Shown here: positions 35,601 through 43,499 of the stretch, piece by piece
Layout: every line of letters begins with the position of its first letter
Numbering within the stretch: the stretch's first letter is position 1
Origin: Dokdonella_A soli
GTDB taxonomy: Bacteria > Pseudomonadota > Gammaproteobacteria > Xanthomonadales > Rhodanobacteraceae
Assembly: GCF_039523175.1 (NCBI RefSeq)
Contig: NZ_BAAAEU010000028.1
Coordinates: 1-64,000, forward strand
Length of the DNA: 64,000 nucleotides
Reading direction: 5' to 3'
Translations under genes and position numbers: made by a program
Notes under the pieces: generated by a model
Told to the model about the DNA's origin: nothing
Database searches by the model: none
Seen by the model: only the letters and a program-made list of their open reading frames with translations

Positions 35601-36135
35601 TGCCCATCGGGAAGATGTCGAGCAGCGCGCCGCGCACCGCGAAGTCGCCGGGTTCCTGCACCTGCGGCACGTTGCGGTAGCCGGAGGCTTCGAGACGGCG
35701 CTGTTCGCTGGCGATGTCGAGCTTCTGCTTCAGTTCCAGCACGAGGCCGGAGCCGGTCACGTAGCTGCGTGGGGCGAGCCGCTGCATCAAGGTGGCGACC
35801 GGAACCACCAGCACGCCGCGCTTCAGCGCAGGCAGACGGTACAGCGTCGCGATGCGCTGAGAGACGATGTCCGGATGCGGCGAGAACAGGTCGTAGGGCA
35901 GGGTTTCCCAGTCCGGGAACTGCAGCGCCTCGATGTCATTGCCGGCGAACACCGAGAGTTCGCTTTCGAGCGCATGCGCCGCGTGCGTGTCGTGTGCGAC
36001 CGCGACGACGAGTCCGTTGTGCGAGCGGCCGGCTTCAGCCAGCGCCAGCGCGAGCGCAGCGCCATGCGGGGCAGACCAGTAACGGCGTTGCCTGGTCGAG
36101 GTCGGAAGGGAAGGAGTCAGCAACGTGGGAGACAT
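32647..36135 (-). CDS. mfd: Transcription-repair coupling factor Mfd, with in-frame palindromic insert
   Basis: Mfd removes RNA polymerase stalled at lesions and recruits UvrA. The 1162 residues contain the UvrB-like N-terminal module (residues 1-330), the RNA-polymerase-interacting region around VHVDHGVGRYQGL (about 490), and the RecG-like translocase with Walker A GDVGFGKTE and the RIGR-like block QLHQLRGRVGRS. The C-terminal regulatory domain ends the protein. Residues of about 422-434 (PSPPDLSGGEGA) are encoded by a perfect 15-base palindrome of an intergenic repeat family, and E. coli Mfd has no such segment there. The frame is intact, so the protein is probably functional. Confidence 0.96.
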   Translation of the reverse strand: MSPTLLTPSLPTSTRQRRYWSAPHGAALALALAEAGRSHNGLVVAVAHDTHAAHALESELSVFAGNDIEALQFPDWETLPYDLFSPHPDIVSQRIATLYRLPALKRGVLVVPVATLMQRLAPRSYVTGSGLVLELKQKLDIASEQRRLEASGYRNVPQVQEPGDFAVRGALLDIFPMGSTEPYRIELFDDEIDSIRTFDPETQRSDHKVDSVRLLPAREFPLTEESAKAFRNTLRERFPIDPRRCPLYQDIKEGVTPAGIEYYLPLFFERTETLFDYLSNDTLFVLGAGVLEAAEAFWTNAAERYEQRSHDVERPILPPTELYLPPQLLRERLNNELRVDIVAKNANEHTIDLGTQPAPSLPLNRKGEEFGEDLKRFVAAYPGRVLIAADSAGRREALIEQLAVAHLRPATVASWHDFAQIKPSPPDLSGGEGARRFAITVAALEQGFALTEPALTVLTERELFGERAQQTRRRKRAARDPEAIVRDLAELLIGSPIVHVDHGVGRYQGLLKLDVGGEKAEFLSIEYAKGDKLYVPVAQLHLVSRYSGTAPEFAPLHALGGDAWERAKKKAAEKVRDVAAELLAIYAQREARQGSAIPVDREMTEQFAAAFPFEETPDQATAIDAVIADLASTRPMDRVVCGDVGFGKTEVALRAAFVAATAGKQVAVLAPTTLLAQQHYQNFRDRYADWPIRVEVLSRFKSKKEVADALAKLAAGQVDVMIGTHKLLQADVKFKDLGLVIIDEEQRFGVRQKEALKKLRAEVDLLTLTATPIPRTLNMAMAGLRDLSIIATPPAHRMAVKTFIGHHDPALIREALQRELARGGQVYFLHNEVDTIEKTARELGELMPDARIRFAHGQMPDRELEQIMLDFYRQRFNVLVATTIIESGIDVPSANTIIINRADRFGLAQLHQLRGRVGRSHHRAYAYLIIPDHRSITADAEKRLEALASLEELGAGFTLATHDLEIRGAGELLGEEQSGQIEEVGFSLYTDMLDRAVRALKSGKVPDFDLSQEHETEVELHLPALIPDDYLADVNTRLTLYKRIASARNDDELRELQVEMIDRFGLLPDQVKHLFAATALKLAATPLGIRKLEVGAAGGRVIFRPQPAIEPMTVIRLIQSQPRVYALDGQDKLKFKMPLDGAAERLRAANDLLATLGARVAA
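34838..34869. repeat. CCCTCTCC-family palindrome inside mfd, copy 4
   Basis: Perfect inverted repeat: CCCTCTCCCCCAGAC, a two-base loop AA, then GTCTGGGGGAGAGGG. It is 32 bases long and lies in the coding strand of mfd without breaking the frame. Related copies are intergenic at 942-964, 15502-15524 and 27676-27708. Confidence 0.92.
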
Positions 36136-36390
36136 AGGTGGCCAAACAGCGACAGCGCCGCAGCATCGGTATGCGCAGCGCGAAAGGGCGCAATTCTAGC
36201 AGGACGCCGCGATACTCCCTGGTTGTCGTGGCGAACCTCATGCCGGCTGCGCGGCATGGATCAGAGCATCCCTAGGCCATAGGTCACGCTGCCTCTTTAC
36301 TGAACGCTTACGGGCGGGCGACGAACGGCGTCCGCTGCAATCAGTCAAAATGCTGCGTTGTAGCAAGTCACCCTGCGGAGTGTGGGCTGC

Positions 36391-37545
36391 ATGAGGTTCC
36401 CTGAAATCGGATTTCGGTGTGTTCCGTTCGTCGCGTTCGTGTCCGCGCTCGCGCTCGCGGCCTGCTCGCGCCAGCACGCGCCGCCTGCCGTGCCGCCGGT
36501 TCCGGTGACCGTGGTGAAGGCGGCGACGCGCGACATGCCGGTCCTGGTCAACGTGGTCGGCCGCGTCGAGGCGATCAACAGCGTCGCGGTGAAGTCGCTG
36601 GTCGAAGGGCAGCTGCTGCAGTCCTTCGTCAAGGACGGTGACGATATCGCCGTGAACCAGCTGCTGTTCCGCATCGATCCGCGCCCCGCCGAGGCGGCGC
36701 TGCACCAGGCCGAAGCCGCGCAGGCGAAGGACCAGGCCACGCTCCAGCAGGCGCGTTCGCAGGTCAAGCGCTACGAGGGCATCGCGGCGAAGGGCTACCT
36801 GTCGGCGGACCAGATGGAGCAGTACCGCACGAACCTCACGGCGGCCGCGGCGGCCGTGAAGGTGGATCAGGCGAACGTCGCCGCGGCGAAGGTGACGCTC
36901 GGCTATACCGAGATCCGCTCGCCGCTCGCAGGCCGTATCGGCCGCATCCTGATCCAGCCCGGCAATGTGGTGAAGGCGAACGACACCAACGCGCTGGTCG
37001 TGATCAACCAGATCGCGCCGATCTATGTGAACTTCGCGCTGCCGGGTTCCCTGCTCGGGCGTGTGCTGGTTGCGCAGAAGGACGTACCGCTCGATGCCAG
37101 CGTGACGATCGCCGGCGTCGCCAGGCCGGTCGACGGCAAGGTTGCGTTCGTCGACAACGCGGTCGACAGCACCACCGGAACCGTGAAGCTGCGTGCCGAG
37201 TTCGGCAATTCCGAGCATGTGCTATGGCCGGGCCAACTGGTCAGCGTGAGCCTGACCCTGGGGCACGATCAGAATGCGGTCGTGCTGCCCGACCATGCCG
37301 TACAGAACGGGCCCGACGGAGCCTATGTGTTCGTGGTCAAACCCGATCAGCGCGCCGAGCAGCGCAGCGTGACGGTCGCGCGCACCGTCGAGGGTCAGGC
37401 GGTGATCGAGAAAGGCCTAGCCGCGGGCGAGACGGTCGTGCTCGACGGCCAGTCGCGCGTGGAGAACAACGCATCGCTGAAGGTCACCGGGGCGGGATCC
37501 GGATCCGGAACGGAGGCGGCGTCGGCTGCAGGTCCGGGTCCATGA
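36391..37545 (+). CDS. RND efflux periplasmic adaptor lipoprotein
   Basis: Membrane fusion protein of a tripartite RND pump, 384 residues. The N-terminus has a lipoprotein signal (FVSALALAACS), with cysteine 25 as the lipidation site. The barrel-sandwich, hairpin and beta-barrel regions are recognisable in VAVKSLVEGQLLQSF, ALHQAEAAQAKDQATLQQAR and SPLAGRIGRILIQPGNVV. ATG at 36391 is preferred over GTG at 36382 because GGAG sits at 36377-36380. The stop overlaps the pump gene start by four bases (ATGA). Divergent from mfd. Confidence 0.93.
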   Translation: MRFPEIGFRCVPFVAFVSALALAACSRQHAPPAVPPVPVTVVKAATRDMPVLVNVVGRVEAINSVAVKSLVEGQLLQSFVKDGDDIAVNQLLFRIDPRPAEAALHQAEAAQAKDQATLQQARSQVKRYEGIAAKGYLSADQMEQYRTNLTAAAAAVKVDQANVAAAKVTLGYTEIRSPLAGRIGRILIQPGNVVKANDTNALVVINQIAPIYVNFALPGSLLGRVLVAQKDVPLDASVTIAGVARPVDGKVAFVDNAVDSTTGTVKLRAEFGNSEHVLWPGQLVSVSLTLGHDQNAVVLPDHAVQNGPDGAYVFVVKPDQRAEQRSVTVARTVEGQAVIEKGLAAGETVVLDGQSRVENNASLKVTGAGSGSGTEAASAAGPGP

Positions 37546-40500
37546 ACGTTTCCGAGATCTTCGTGCGGCGCCCGGTCATGACCACGCTGGTCATGGTCGG
37601 CATTCTCGTGTTCGGCATCGTGGGCTACCGCTCGTTGCCGGTCGCGGCGTTGCCGAATGTCGATTTCCCGACGATCTCGGTGTCTGCCTCGCTGCCCGGC
37701 GCGTCGCCGGAGACGATGGCGTCGGCCGTCGCGACGCCGCTGGAGAAACAGTTCTCAACGATCCCCGCGGTCGATTCGATGACCTCGACGAGTTCGCTCG
37801 GCAGCACCTCGATCACCTTGCAGTTTTCGCTCGAGCGCAACATCGACGCCGCCGCACAGGACGTACAGGCCGCGATCTCGGCCGCGCTGCGCCAGCTGCC
37901 GACGCAGATGACGACGCCACCGACGTTCCGCAAGGTGAATCCGGCCGACTCGCCGATCTTCTACATCGCGTTCACCTCGAAGACGCTGCGCCTGTCGACA
38001 CTGGACGAATATGCCGAGAACACGCTGGCGCAGCGCATCTCGACCGTCAACGGCGTCGCCCAGGTCAACGTGTACGGCTCGCAGAAATACGCCGTGCGCA
38101 TCGACCTCGATCCCGACGCGCTGGCCGGCCGCGGCCTCGGCATCGACACCGTGGCGAAGGCGGTCTCGAACGGCAACGTCAACCTGCCGACCGGCACGCT
38201 GTACGGGCCGAACCGCGTCTACAACGTGATGGTCGACGGCCAGCTGCACGACGCGGAAGCCTTCGGCGGCCTGATCGTCAGCTACCAGAACGGCGCGCCG
38301 GTGCGCCTGAAGGACATCGGCCGCGTCTACGACGGCGTACAGAACGACAAGGGCGGCGCGTTCATCAACGACCAGCGCGGCGTCGTGCTCGCGATCCAGA
38401 AACAGCCCGGCACCAACACGATCAAGGTCGTCGAGGACATCAAGGCCACGCTGCCGGTGTTCGAGCGTTCGCTGCCGGCCGGCGCCGAGCTCAACGTGAT
38501 CTACGACCGCTCGCAGAGCATCCGCGAATCGGTCACCGACGTGAAGTTCAGCCTGCTGCTCGCGCTCACGCTGGTCGTGATGGTGATCTTCGTGTTTCTG
38601 CGCAACGTCTCGGCCACGCTGATTCCGTCGCTGGCGCTGCCGATGTCGATCGTCGGCACGTTTGCGGTGATGTATGCGCTCGGTTTCAGCATCGACAACC
38701 TGTCGCTGATGGCGCTGACCCTGTCGGTCGGCTTCGTCGTCGACGATGCGATCGTGATGCTGGAGAACATCTCGCGGCACATGGAGATGGGCAAGGACCG
38801 CTGGACCGCGACCTTCGACGGCGCGAAGGAGATCGGCTTCACGATCGTGTCGATGACACTGTCGCTGGCGGCGGTGTTCATCCCGGTCATGTTCATGGGC
38901 GGCATCATCGGCCGCCTGCTCAGCGAGTTCGCGGTCACCATCGTCGCGGCCGTGCTGGTTTCGGGGCTCGTCAGCCTGAGCCTGACGCCGATGCTGTGCA
39001 GCCGCATGCTGAAACCGCTGCATGGGGCGCGGCACGGGCGCATCTACCAGGCCTGCGAGCGCGCGTTCGACGCGGCCCAGGATTTCTACCGGCGCACGCT
39101 CGGGGCCTGCGTGCAGCACCGTTTCGCCGTGCTGATGGTGTTCTTCGCGCTGGTCGTCGCGACCGCGCTGCTCGCCGTGCGCATTCCGAAAGGCTTCCTG
39201 CCGAACGACGACACCGGGCAGCTGTTCGTGTTCACCCAGGCCGCGCAGGACATCGGCTTCGACGCGATGATGGCCAAGCAGCGCCAGGCCGTGGACATCA
39301 TCCGCAAGGACCCGAACGTCGACAACGTGATGGCCTTCGTCGGTGCCGGTGGCAGCAGCGCGACGCTGAATCTCGGCCGCATGATCGTCAACCTGAAGCC
39401 GCCCTCCGAGCGCCGCAGCGCCGACGAGGTCGTGCAGGAACTCAGGCCGAAACTGCACGGCATCACCGGCCTGCAGGCGTTCCCGCAGAACCTGCCGCTG
39501 ATCCGCATCGGCGGCAAGCTGACCAACAGCACCTACCAGTTCGTGCTGCAGGATACCGACACCCGGCAGCTGTTCGAATGGACGCCGAAACTGGTCGCGG
39601 CGCTGGCCAAGGTGCCGGGTTTCCAGGACGTGACCAGCGACATGCTGATTGCGAATCCGCAACTCGACGTCGGCATCGACCGCAATGCCGCAGCGGCCTA
39701 CGGCGTGACCCCGGAGGCGATCGAGAATGCGCTGTACACCGCATTCGGTCCGGCCCAGGTCTCGACGATCTACACGCAATCGGACCAGTTCTGGGTGCTG
39801 ATGCAGGTCGATCCGAACCGGCAGGGCGACACGTCCGTGCTGTCGTCGATCTACATCACGCCAACCTTGCCGCCGAAGAGCGTGACCGCCGATGCGGCCA
39901 CGACCTCGCCGCAACTGGTGCCGCTGTCGGCGGTCACGAAAACCGGCAATTCGGTCGGGCCGGCCACGATCAACCACCTCGGCCAAGTGCCCGCAGTCAC
40001 GGTCTCGTTCAATCTCGCGCCGGGCATGTCGCTCAGCGACGCGGTTGCGGGTGTCGACAAGGTGGTCGCGGCGCTCAAGATGCCGGATACGATCACGACC
40101 TCGTTCCAGGGCACCGCGCAGTCGTTCCAGGAATCGGTCGCCGGCATGGGCATCCTGCTCATGCTCGCGATCTTCGTGATCTACCTCGTGCTCGGCATCC
40201 TCTACGAGAGCTTCATCCATCCGCTGACGATCCTGTCCGGCCTGCCGACCGCGATCTTCGGTGCGCTGCTCACGCTGATGGTGTTCGGCAAGGACCTGGA
40301 CCTCTACGGGGCGGTCGGTCTGATCATGCTGATCGGCATCGTCAAGAAGAACGCGATCATGATGATCGACTTCGCGCTCGAGAAGCAGCGCGAAGGAGAG
40401 GACGCCCTGCATGCGATCGTCGATGCCAGCGTGATCCGCTTCCGTCCGATCATGATGACCACGTTCGCCGCGCTGATGGGCACCTTGCCGATCGCGCTCG

Positions 40501-40682
40501 GCGTAGGCGCCGGCGCCGAGGCGCGCCGGCCGCTCGGCCTCGCCGTGGTCGGCGGCCTGATCACTTCGCAGCTGCTGACGCTGTACATCACACCGGTGAT
40601 CTATCTCTACTTCGAGCAGTTGCAGGAGTGGATGCGGAGGCGGCGCGCGCACGACGCAGCCGTCGCTCCGCCCGTGGCTTGA
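37542..40682 (+). CDS. RND multidrug efflux transporter, inner-membrane pump
   Basis: AcrB/MdtB-type proton-driven exporter of 1046 residues. It starts MNVSEIFVRRPVMTTLVMV, which is the canonical first transmembrane helix. Other features are the porter loops, FKVNPADSPIF-type sequence (here FRKVNPADSPIFYIAF), the acidic pair in TM4 at VGFVVDDAIVMLENI, and IGIVKKNAIMMIDFALE near TM11. The C-terminus is TLYITPVIYLYFEQL. It is co-translated with the adaptor. No outer-membrane channel is encoded next to it, so it must borrow a TolC-like protein. The likely substrates are hydrophobic drugs or bile-like compounds, by family. Confidence 0.95.
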   Translation: MNVSEIFVRRPVMTTLVMVGILVFGIVGYRSLPVAALPNVDFPTISVSASLPGASPETMASAVATPLEKQFSTIPAVDSMTSTSSLGSTSITLQFSLERNIDAAAQDVQAAISAALRQLPTQMTTPPTFRKVNPADSPIFYIAFTSKTLRLSTLDEYAENTLAQRISTVNGVAQVNVYGSQKYAVRIDLDPDALAGRGLGIDTVAKAVSNGNVNLPTGTLYGPNRVYNVMVDGQLHDAEAFGGLIVSYQNGAPVRLKDIGRVYDGVQNDKGGAFINDQRGVVLAIQKQPGTNTIKVVEDIKATLPVFERSLPAGAELNVIYDRSQSIRESVTDVKFSLLLALTLVVMVIFVFLRNVSATLIPSLALPMSIVGTFAVMYALGFSIDNLSLMALTLSVGFVVDDAIVMLENISRHMEMGKDRWTATFDGAKEIGFTIVSMTLSLAAVFIPVMFMGGIIGRLLSEFAVTIVAAVLVSGLVSLSLTPMLCSRMLKPLHGARHGRIYQACERAFDAAQDFYRRTLGACVQHRFAVLMVFFALVVATALLAVRIPKGFLPNDDTGQLFVFTQAAQDIGFDAMMAKQRQAVDIIRKDPNVDNVMAFVGAGGSSATLNLGRMIVNLKPPSERRSADEVVQELRPKLHGITGLQAFPQNLPLIRIGGKLTNSTYQFVLQDTDTRQLFEWTPKLVAALAKVPGFQDVTSDMLIANPQLDVGIDRNAAAAYGVTPEAIENALYTAFGPAQVSTIYTQSDQFWVLMQVDPNRQGDTSVLSSIYITPTLPPKSVTADAATTSPQLVPLSAVTKTGNSVGPATINHLGQVPAVTVSFNLAPGMSLSDAVAGVDKVVAALKMPDTITTSFQGTAQSFQESVAGMGILLMLAIFVIYLVLGILYESFIHPLTILSGLPTAIFGALLTLMVFGKDLDLYGAVGLIMLIGIVKKNAIMMIDFALEKQREGEDALHAIVDASVIRFRPIMMTTFAALMGTLPIALGVGAGAEARRPLGLAVVGGLITSQLLTLYITPVIYLYFEQLQEWMRRRRAHDAAVAPPVA

Positions 40683-40737
40683 TCGACGCGCCGCGTGCGT
40701 AGCGTTGATGCGGGACTGACGATACGGGATCGCCGTG

Positions 40738-41337
40738 TCAGTCGTCGGCGCCGATGCGCGGATCGCGCAGGTCGAAGTGCACGCGGACGAGGTCCGGTTC
40801 TTCCGGGACAGCTTCGCGCTTCGCGCCGAGCCGGCTCGCGAAGTCGAGCATCAGTCCGTTGCCGGCGAGCACGAAACCCCACAGTTCCGAAAGGCCGCGG
40901 CGCCGGCTTTCGTCGATGAGGCGCCGGACCAGGGTGCGGCCGACGCCCTGGCCGGTCAGTTCGGGGTCCACGACCAGTGCGAACTCCGCGCCTTCGACGT
41001 TTGTGTCGACATAGAGGCGCGCCTCGCCACGGATCTCGCCCTCGGCGTCGGTCGCTACATAGGCGGCCCCCTTGTCGGGATCGACGTTGGCGAGCAGTTC
41101 GGCGACATCCGGCGTGAGCTCGGTCATGCGATGGAATACGCGCTGGCGCACCTGTTCCGGCGTCAGCCGTGCAAACCCGCGACGCAGCGCTTCGACGTCG
41201 TCGGGTCGGATCGGGCGCAGAAACAGCGTGCGGCCATCGGCCGTCGTGAATGCCTCGCCGCCCGCTCGGCTGCGCGGCGCCGTGCGCGCGCGCCGCTCGC
41301 GACGTGGAGGACGGGTGCGGGATCGGTCGTCGCTCAT
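40738..41337 (-). CDS. GNAT acetyltransferase (Pat-like domain)
   Basis: 199-residue protein. An Arg-rich N-terminus of about 30 residues precedes a GNAT domain. Visible features are TLFLRPIRPDDVEALRRGFA at the first strand/helix and FALVVDPELTGQGVGRTLVRRL with the acetyl-CoA-binding V/I-x-x-x-x-Q/R-G-x-G-x-G/A loop. The style resembles the acetyltransferase domain of Pat-type protein acetylases. The target is unknown. ATG at 41337 is the shortest start; 41346 and 41355 are alternatives. No dedicated partner gene is obvious. Confidence 0.82.
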   Translation of the reverse strand: MSDDRSRTRPPRRERRARTAPRSRAGGEAFTTADGRTLFLRPIRPDDVEALRRGFARLTPEQVRQRVFHRMTELTPDVAELLANVDPDKGAAYVATDAEGEIRGEARLYVDTNVEGAEFALVVDPELTGQGVGRTLVRRLIDESRRRGLSELWGFVLAGNGLMLDFASRLGAKREAVPEEPDLVRVHFDLRDPRIGADD

Positions 41338-41438
41338 TCCGTTCATGCCCTGCATTGAACGCTGCCAGAGTCGATAACGCGGCGCCGCAAGCATGCCACG
41401 TCCGTGGCGAACCCGGCGAAGAGGAGAGAAGGCGGCGT

Positions 41439-41955
41439 TCAGCGAAGCGCCGTCGTGCAATCGAACGGCAGCCACGCATGCAGCCAGGGCGCGTTGCCGA
41501 GCAGCCACGGTCCGGCGAGCGTCAGCGCGGCGCTCGCCAGCAGCACCACGCCGGCAACGCGTTTCCCGGCTGGGCGCGCGGTGAAGCCGACGAAGCGCTG
41601 CGCGCCGAACGCGGTGGCGAGCATGGCTGGCGCGGTGCCGAAGCCGAACGCGGCCATGGTCATGGCAGCGTTGAGCGCATCGAGTTGCAGTGTCGCGATC
41701 AGCAGTACCGTGTAGACGAACCCGCACGGCATCCAGCCCCAGAGCATGCCGAACGCGAAGGCGCGCGGCAGGGTTGGTCACCGGCAACAGCCGGCGACCG
41801 AGCGGCGCGAGTTTCGGCCACAGGCGGCGACCGATGCCGAAGCCGGGATCGCGCACGCGGCCGAATGCGACCAGTGCGCCGAGCAGCAGCACGAGCGCGC
41901 TGAGCGCACGCAGCGCGCGGCGCACGAACTCCGATGGGTACCGACGTGGCGCCAA
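41439..41955 (-). pseudogene. Truncated, frameshifted TauE/UreH-like membrane protein
   Basis: The two frames together encode the C-terminal half of a sulfite-exporter/UreH-like membrane protein. In one frame (41955 to about 41766) it reads VRRALRALSALVLLLGALVAF and KLAPLGRRLLPVTN. The next block (LPRAFAFGMLWGWMPCGFVY) is in the other frame and runs to 41439. Removing one C from the CCC run near 41771-41773 (plus-strand GGG) restores a continuous reading frame. The N-terminal part with the usual MCGG motif is absent, since that region is now the promoter and start of the gene at 41993. The gene is therefore both 5'-truncated and frameshifted. The frameshift could be a sequencing error; the truncation could not. 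Confidence 0.78.
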
Positions 41956-41992
41956 GCCGGCTAGGATGGACGTTTACCGGGGAGCAGGCGCA

Positions 41993-42376
41993 ATGAGTGA
42001 TCAGGCCACGGGTATGCGTGATGACGACCTCGATGCGCTCTGCGCACACTGGCCGGGCGTGACGCGCTCGATCAAGTGGGAGGTCGATCTCGTCTACAGC
42101 GTCGCGAACAAGATGTTCGTGGTGATGTGCGCGCTCGGGCCTGACCGCGGGCGGCTCTCGTTCAAGGTCGATACCGAACGCTTCCTCGAACTGACCGAAC
42201 AGCCCGGCATGGCGCCCGCGCATTACATGGCGCGCGCGTTCTGGATCAGCGTGACCGAACCCGAGCGGTTTTCGCGTGAAGAGTTGAACGCATTCGTGCG
42301 CCGCTCCTATGAACTGGTACGCGCGAACCTGCCCAAGAAGACGCAGGCGGCGCTCGAGGACCATCGTCCCGGATGA
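41993..42376 (+). CDS. MmcQ/YjbR family DNA-binding-like protein
   Basis: 127-residue protein of the MmcQ/YjbR family, a small CyaY-like fold. Typical blocks are LDALCAHWPGVTRSIKW near the N-terminus, NKMFVVMCALG, LSFKVDTERFLEL, and HYMARAFWISV. The C-terminal helix includes LNAFVRRSYELVRANLPKK. The function is unproved; some members are annotated as DNA-binding. The ATG at 41993 is preceded by GGAG about nine bases upstream. It ends 24 bases before the convergent LysR gene. Confidence 0.87.
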   Translation: MSDQATGMRDDDLDALCAHWPGVTRSIKWEVDLVYSVANKMFVVMCALGPDRGRLSFKVDTERFLELTEQPGMAPAHYMARAFWISVTEPERFSREELNAFVRRSYELVRANLPKKTQAALEDHRPG

Positions 42377-42400
42377 GCCCGATGAGACGGTGCGATTCGC

Positions 42401-43324
42401 TCAGGCGCCGCGTGCCAGGATGGTGTCGAGCAACGCCTTGACACCGGGATCGTCCTGCCATTCGGCGCGGAGGAACAGCCCTGTCTCGATCGGCCGGATC
42501 GGCTCGGATATCGGAACGACCGCGACGTCGAGGCCACGCAGCGGCGCCGGTGTCGACGGCGTCGGCACGATCGACACGCCCAGGCCTGCGTCCACCATGC
42601 TCAGGATCAGCGGTGTCGACGTCGCCTCCATGCGGATCGCGGGCTGCAAGCCCAGCGAAAAGAATGTCTCCAGCACGTGCAATCTGCCGATCGAGCCGCG
42701 CTCGAAGACGATCAGGGGTTCGCACGCGATATCCGTGAGCGACACCGTGCGCGCTTCCGCCCAGCGATGTCCGTGCGGAACCACCAGGCTCCAGCCGACC
42801 GTGCGCCATGGATGGTGGCGCAGCCCGCGCGGGAAATCGGTGGGTGTGCAGGCGCCGATCACGCAGTGCGGTTCGCCCAGCAGCATGGCGAAGATCTGCG
42901 CTTCCGCGCGCGTGGACAGGCGCAGGAGGTATTCCGGGTGCTGTTCGCGAAACTCGCGCACCGCGTCGGTGATCACATACGCCATCAGGTAGTGGCTGGC
43001 GACGAGCTGGATTTCGTTGGGGTGACTGCGCGGTTCGAACAGGCGCGTCAGTTCATGCGCCTGGTCGAGAAAGCGGACGGCCTTCTGCAGGAACTGACGT
43101 CCGGGCGCGGTCAGCGCGACTTCTTCCCGTCGGCCGCGTGCCTTCTCGTAAAGCGCGATGCCGAGTGAGGTTTCCAGCGCAAGGATGCGGCCGCGTAAAC
43201 CCTCGGCGGAAAGGTGCAGGGCTTGCGATGCCTGCTGCAGGCTGCCGTGGCGCGCCAACTCGACGAAGGCCGCGACTTGCTCGGTGGACAGGGCGGGGAC
43301 GCTGCGGCTCATGGGCGAACGCAT
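42401..43324 (-). CDS. LysR-family transcriptional regulator
   Basis: About 307 residues. The N-terminal winged helix-turn-helix is VAAFVELARHGSLQQASQAL followed by LHLSAEGLRGRILALE, somewhat unlike the usual SQPALSRQI form in the recognition helix. The C-terminal effector-binding domain (residues about 95-300) has the periplasmic-binding-like fold, with GLGVSIVPTPS near the end. The effector is unknown. The start is uncertain: ATGs at 43324 and 43312 both lack a ribosome binding site, while DNA-binding similarity begins just after. It is divergent from the exported beta-helix protein at 43500, which LysR regulators often control. Confidence 0.87.
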   Translation of the reverse strand: MRSPMSRSVPALSTEQVAAFVELARHGSLQQASQALHLSAEGLRGRILALETSLGIALYEKARGRREEVALTAPGRQFLQKAVRFLDQAHELTRLFEPRSHPNEIQLVASHYLMAYVITDAVREFREQHPEYLLRLSTRAEAQIFAMLLGEPHCVIGACTPTDFPRGLRHHPWRTVGWSLVVPHGHRWAEARTVSLTDIACEPLIVFERGSIGRLHVLETFFSLGLQPAIRMEATSTPLILSMVDAGLGVSIVPTPSTPAPLRGLDVAVVPISEPIRPIETGLFLRAEWQDDPGVKALLDTILARGA

Positions 43325-43499
43325 CGGTTGCGGATGGGTCGTTGCGCGCGCCGGCCCCACACCGGAATCGCTGGCCCGAAGGCTAACCGGAATTTCCTGT
43401 TAGTTGCAACGCAAAAACTGCGTGATCGCCGCCCAGCCGGCGCTTACGGTGTGCGGAGGCCGGCGAGTCCCGGCCGAGCGCACGTCGGAGGGAATGCAC

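Noticed and set aside
37755..40652. Very long open frame on the minus strand opposite the RND pump
   Set aside because: It is rich in Arg, His and Asp with no domain pattern. It is the antisense of a clear pump gene in GC-rich DNA, where such frames are expected.
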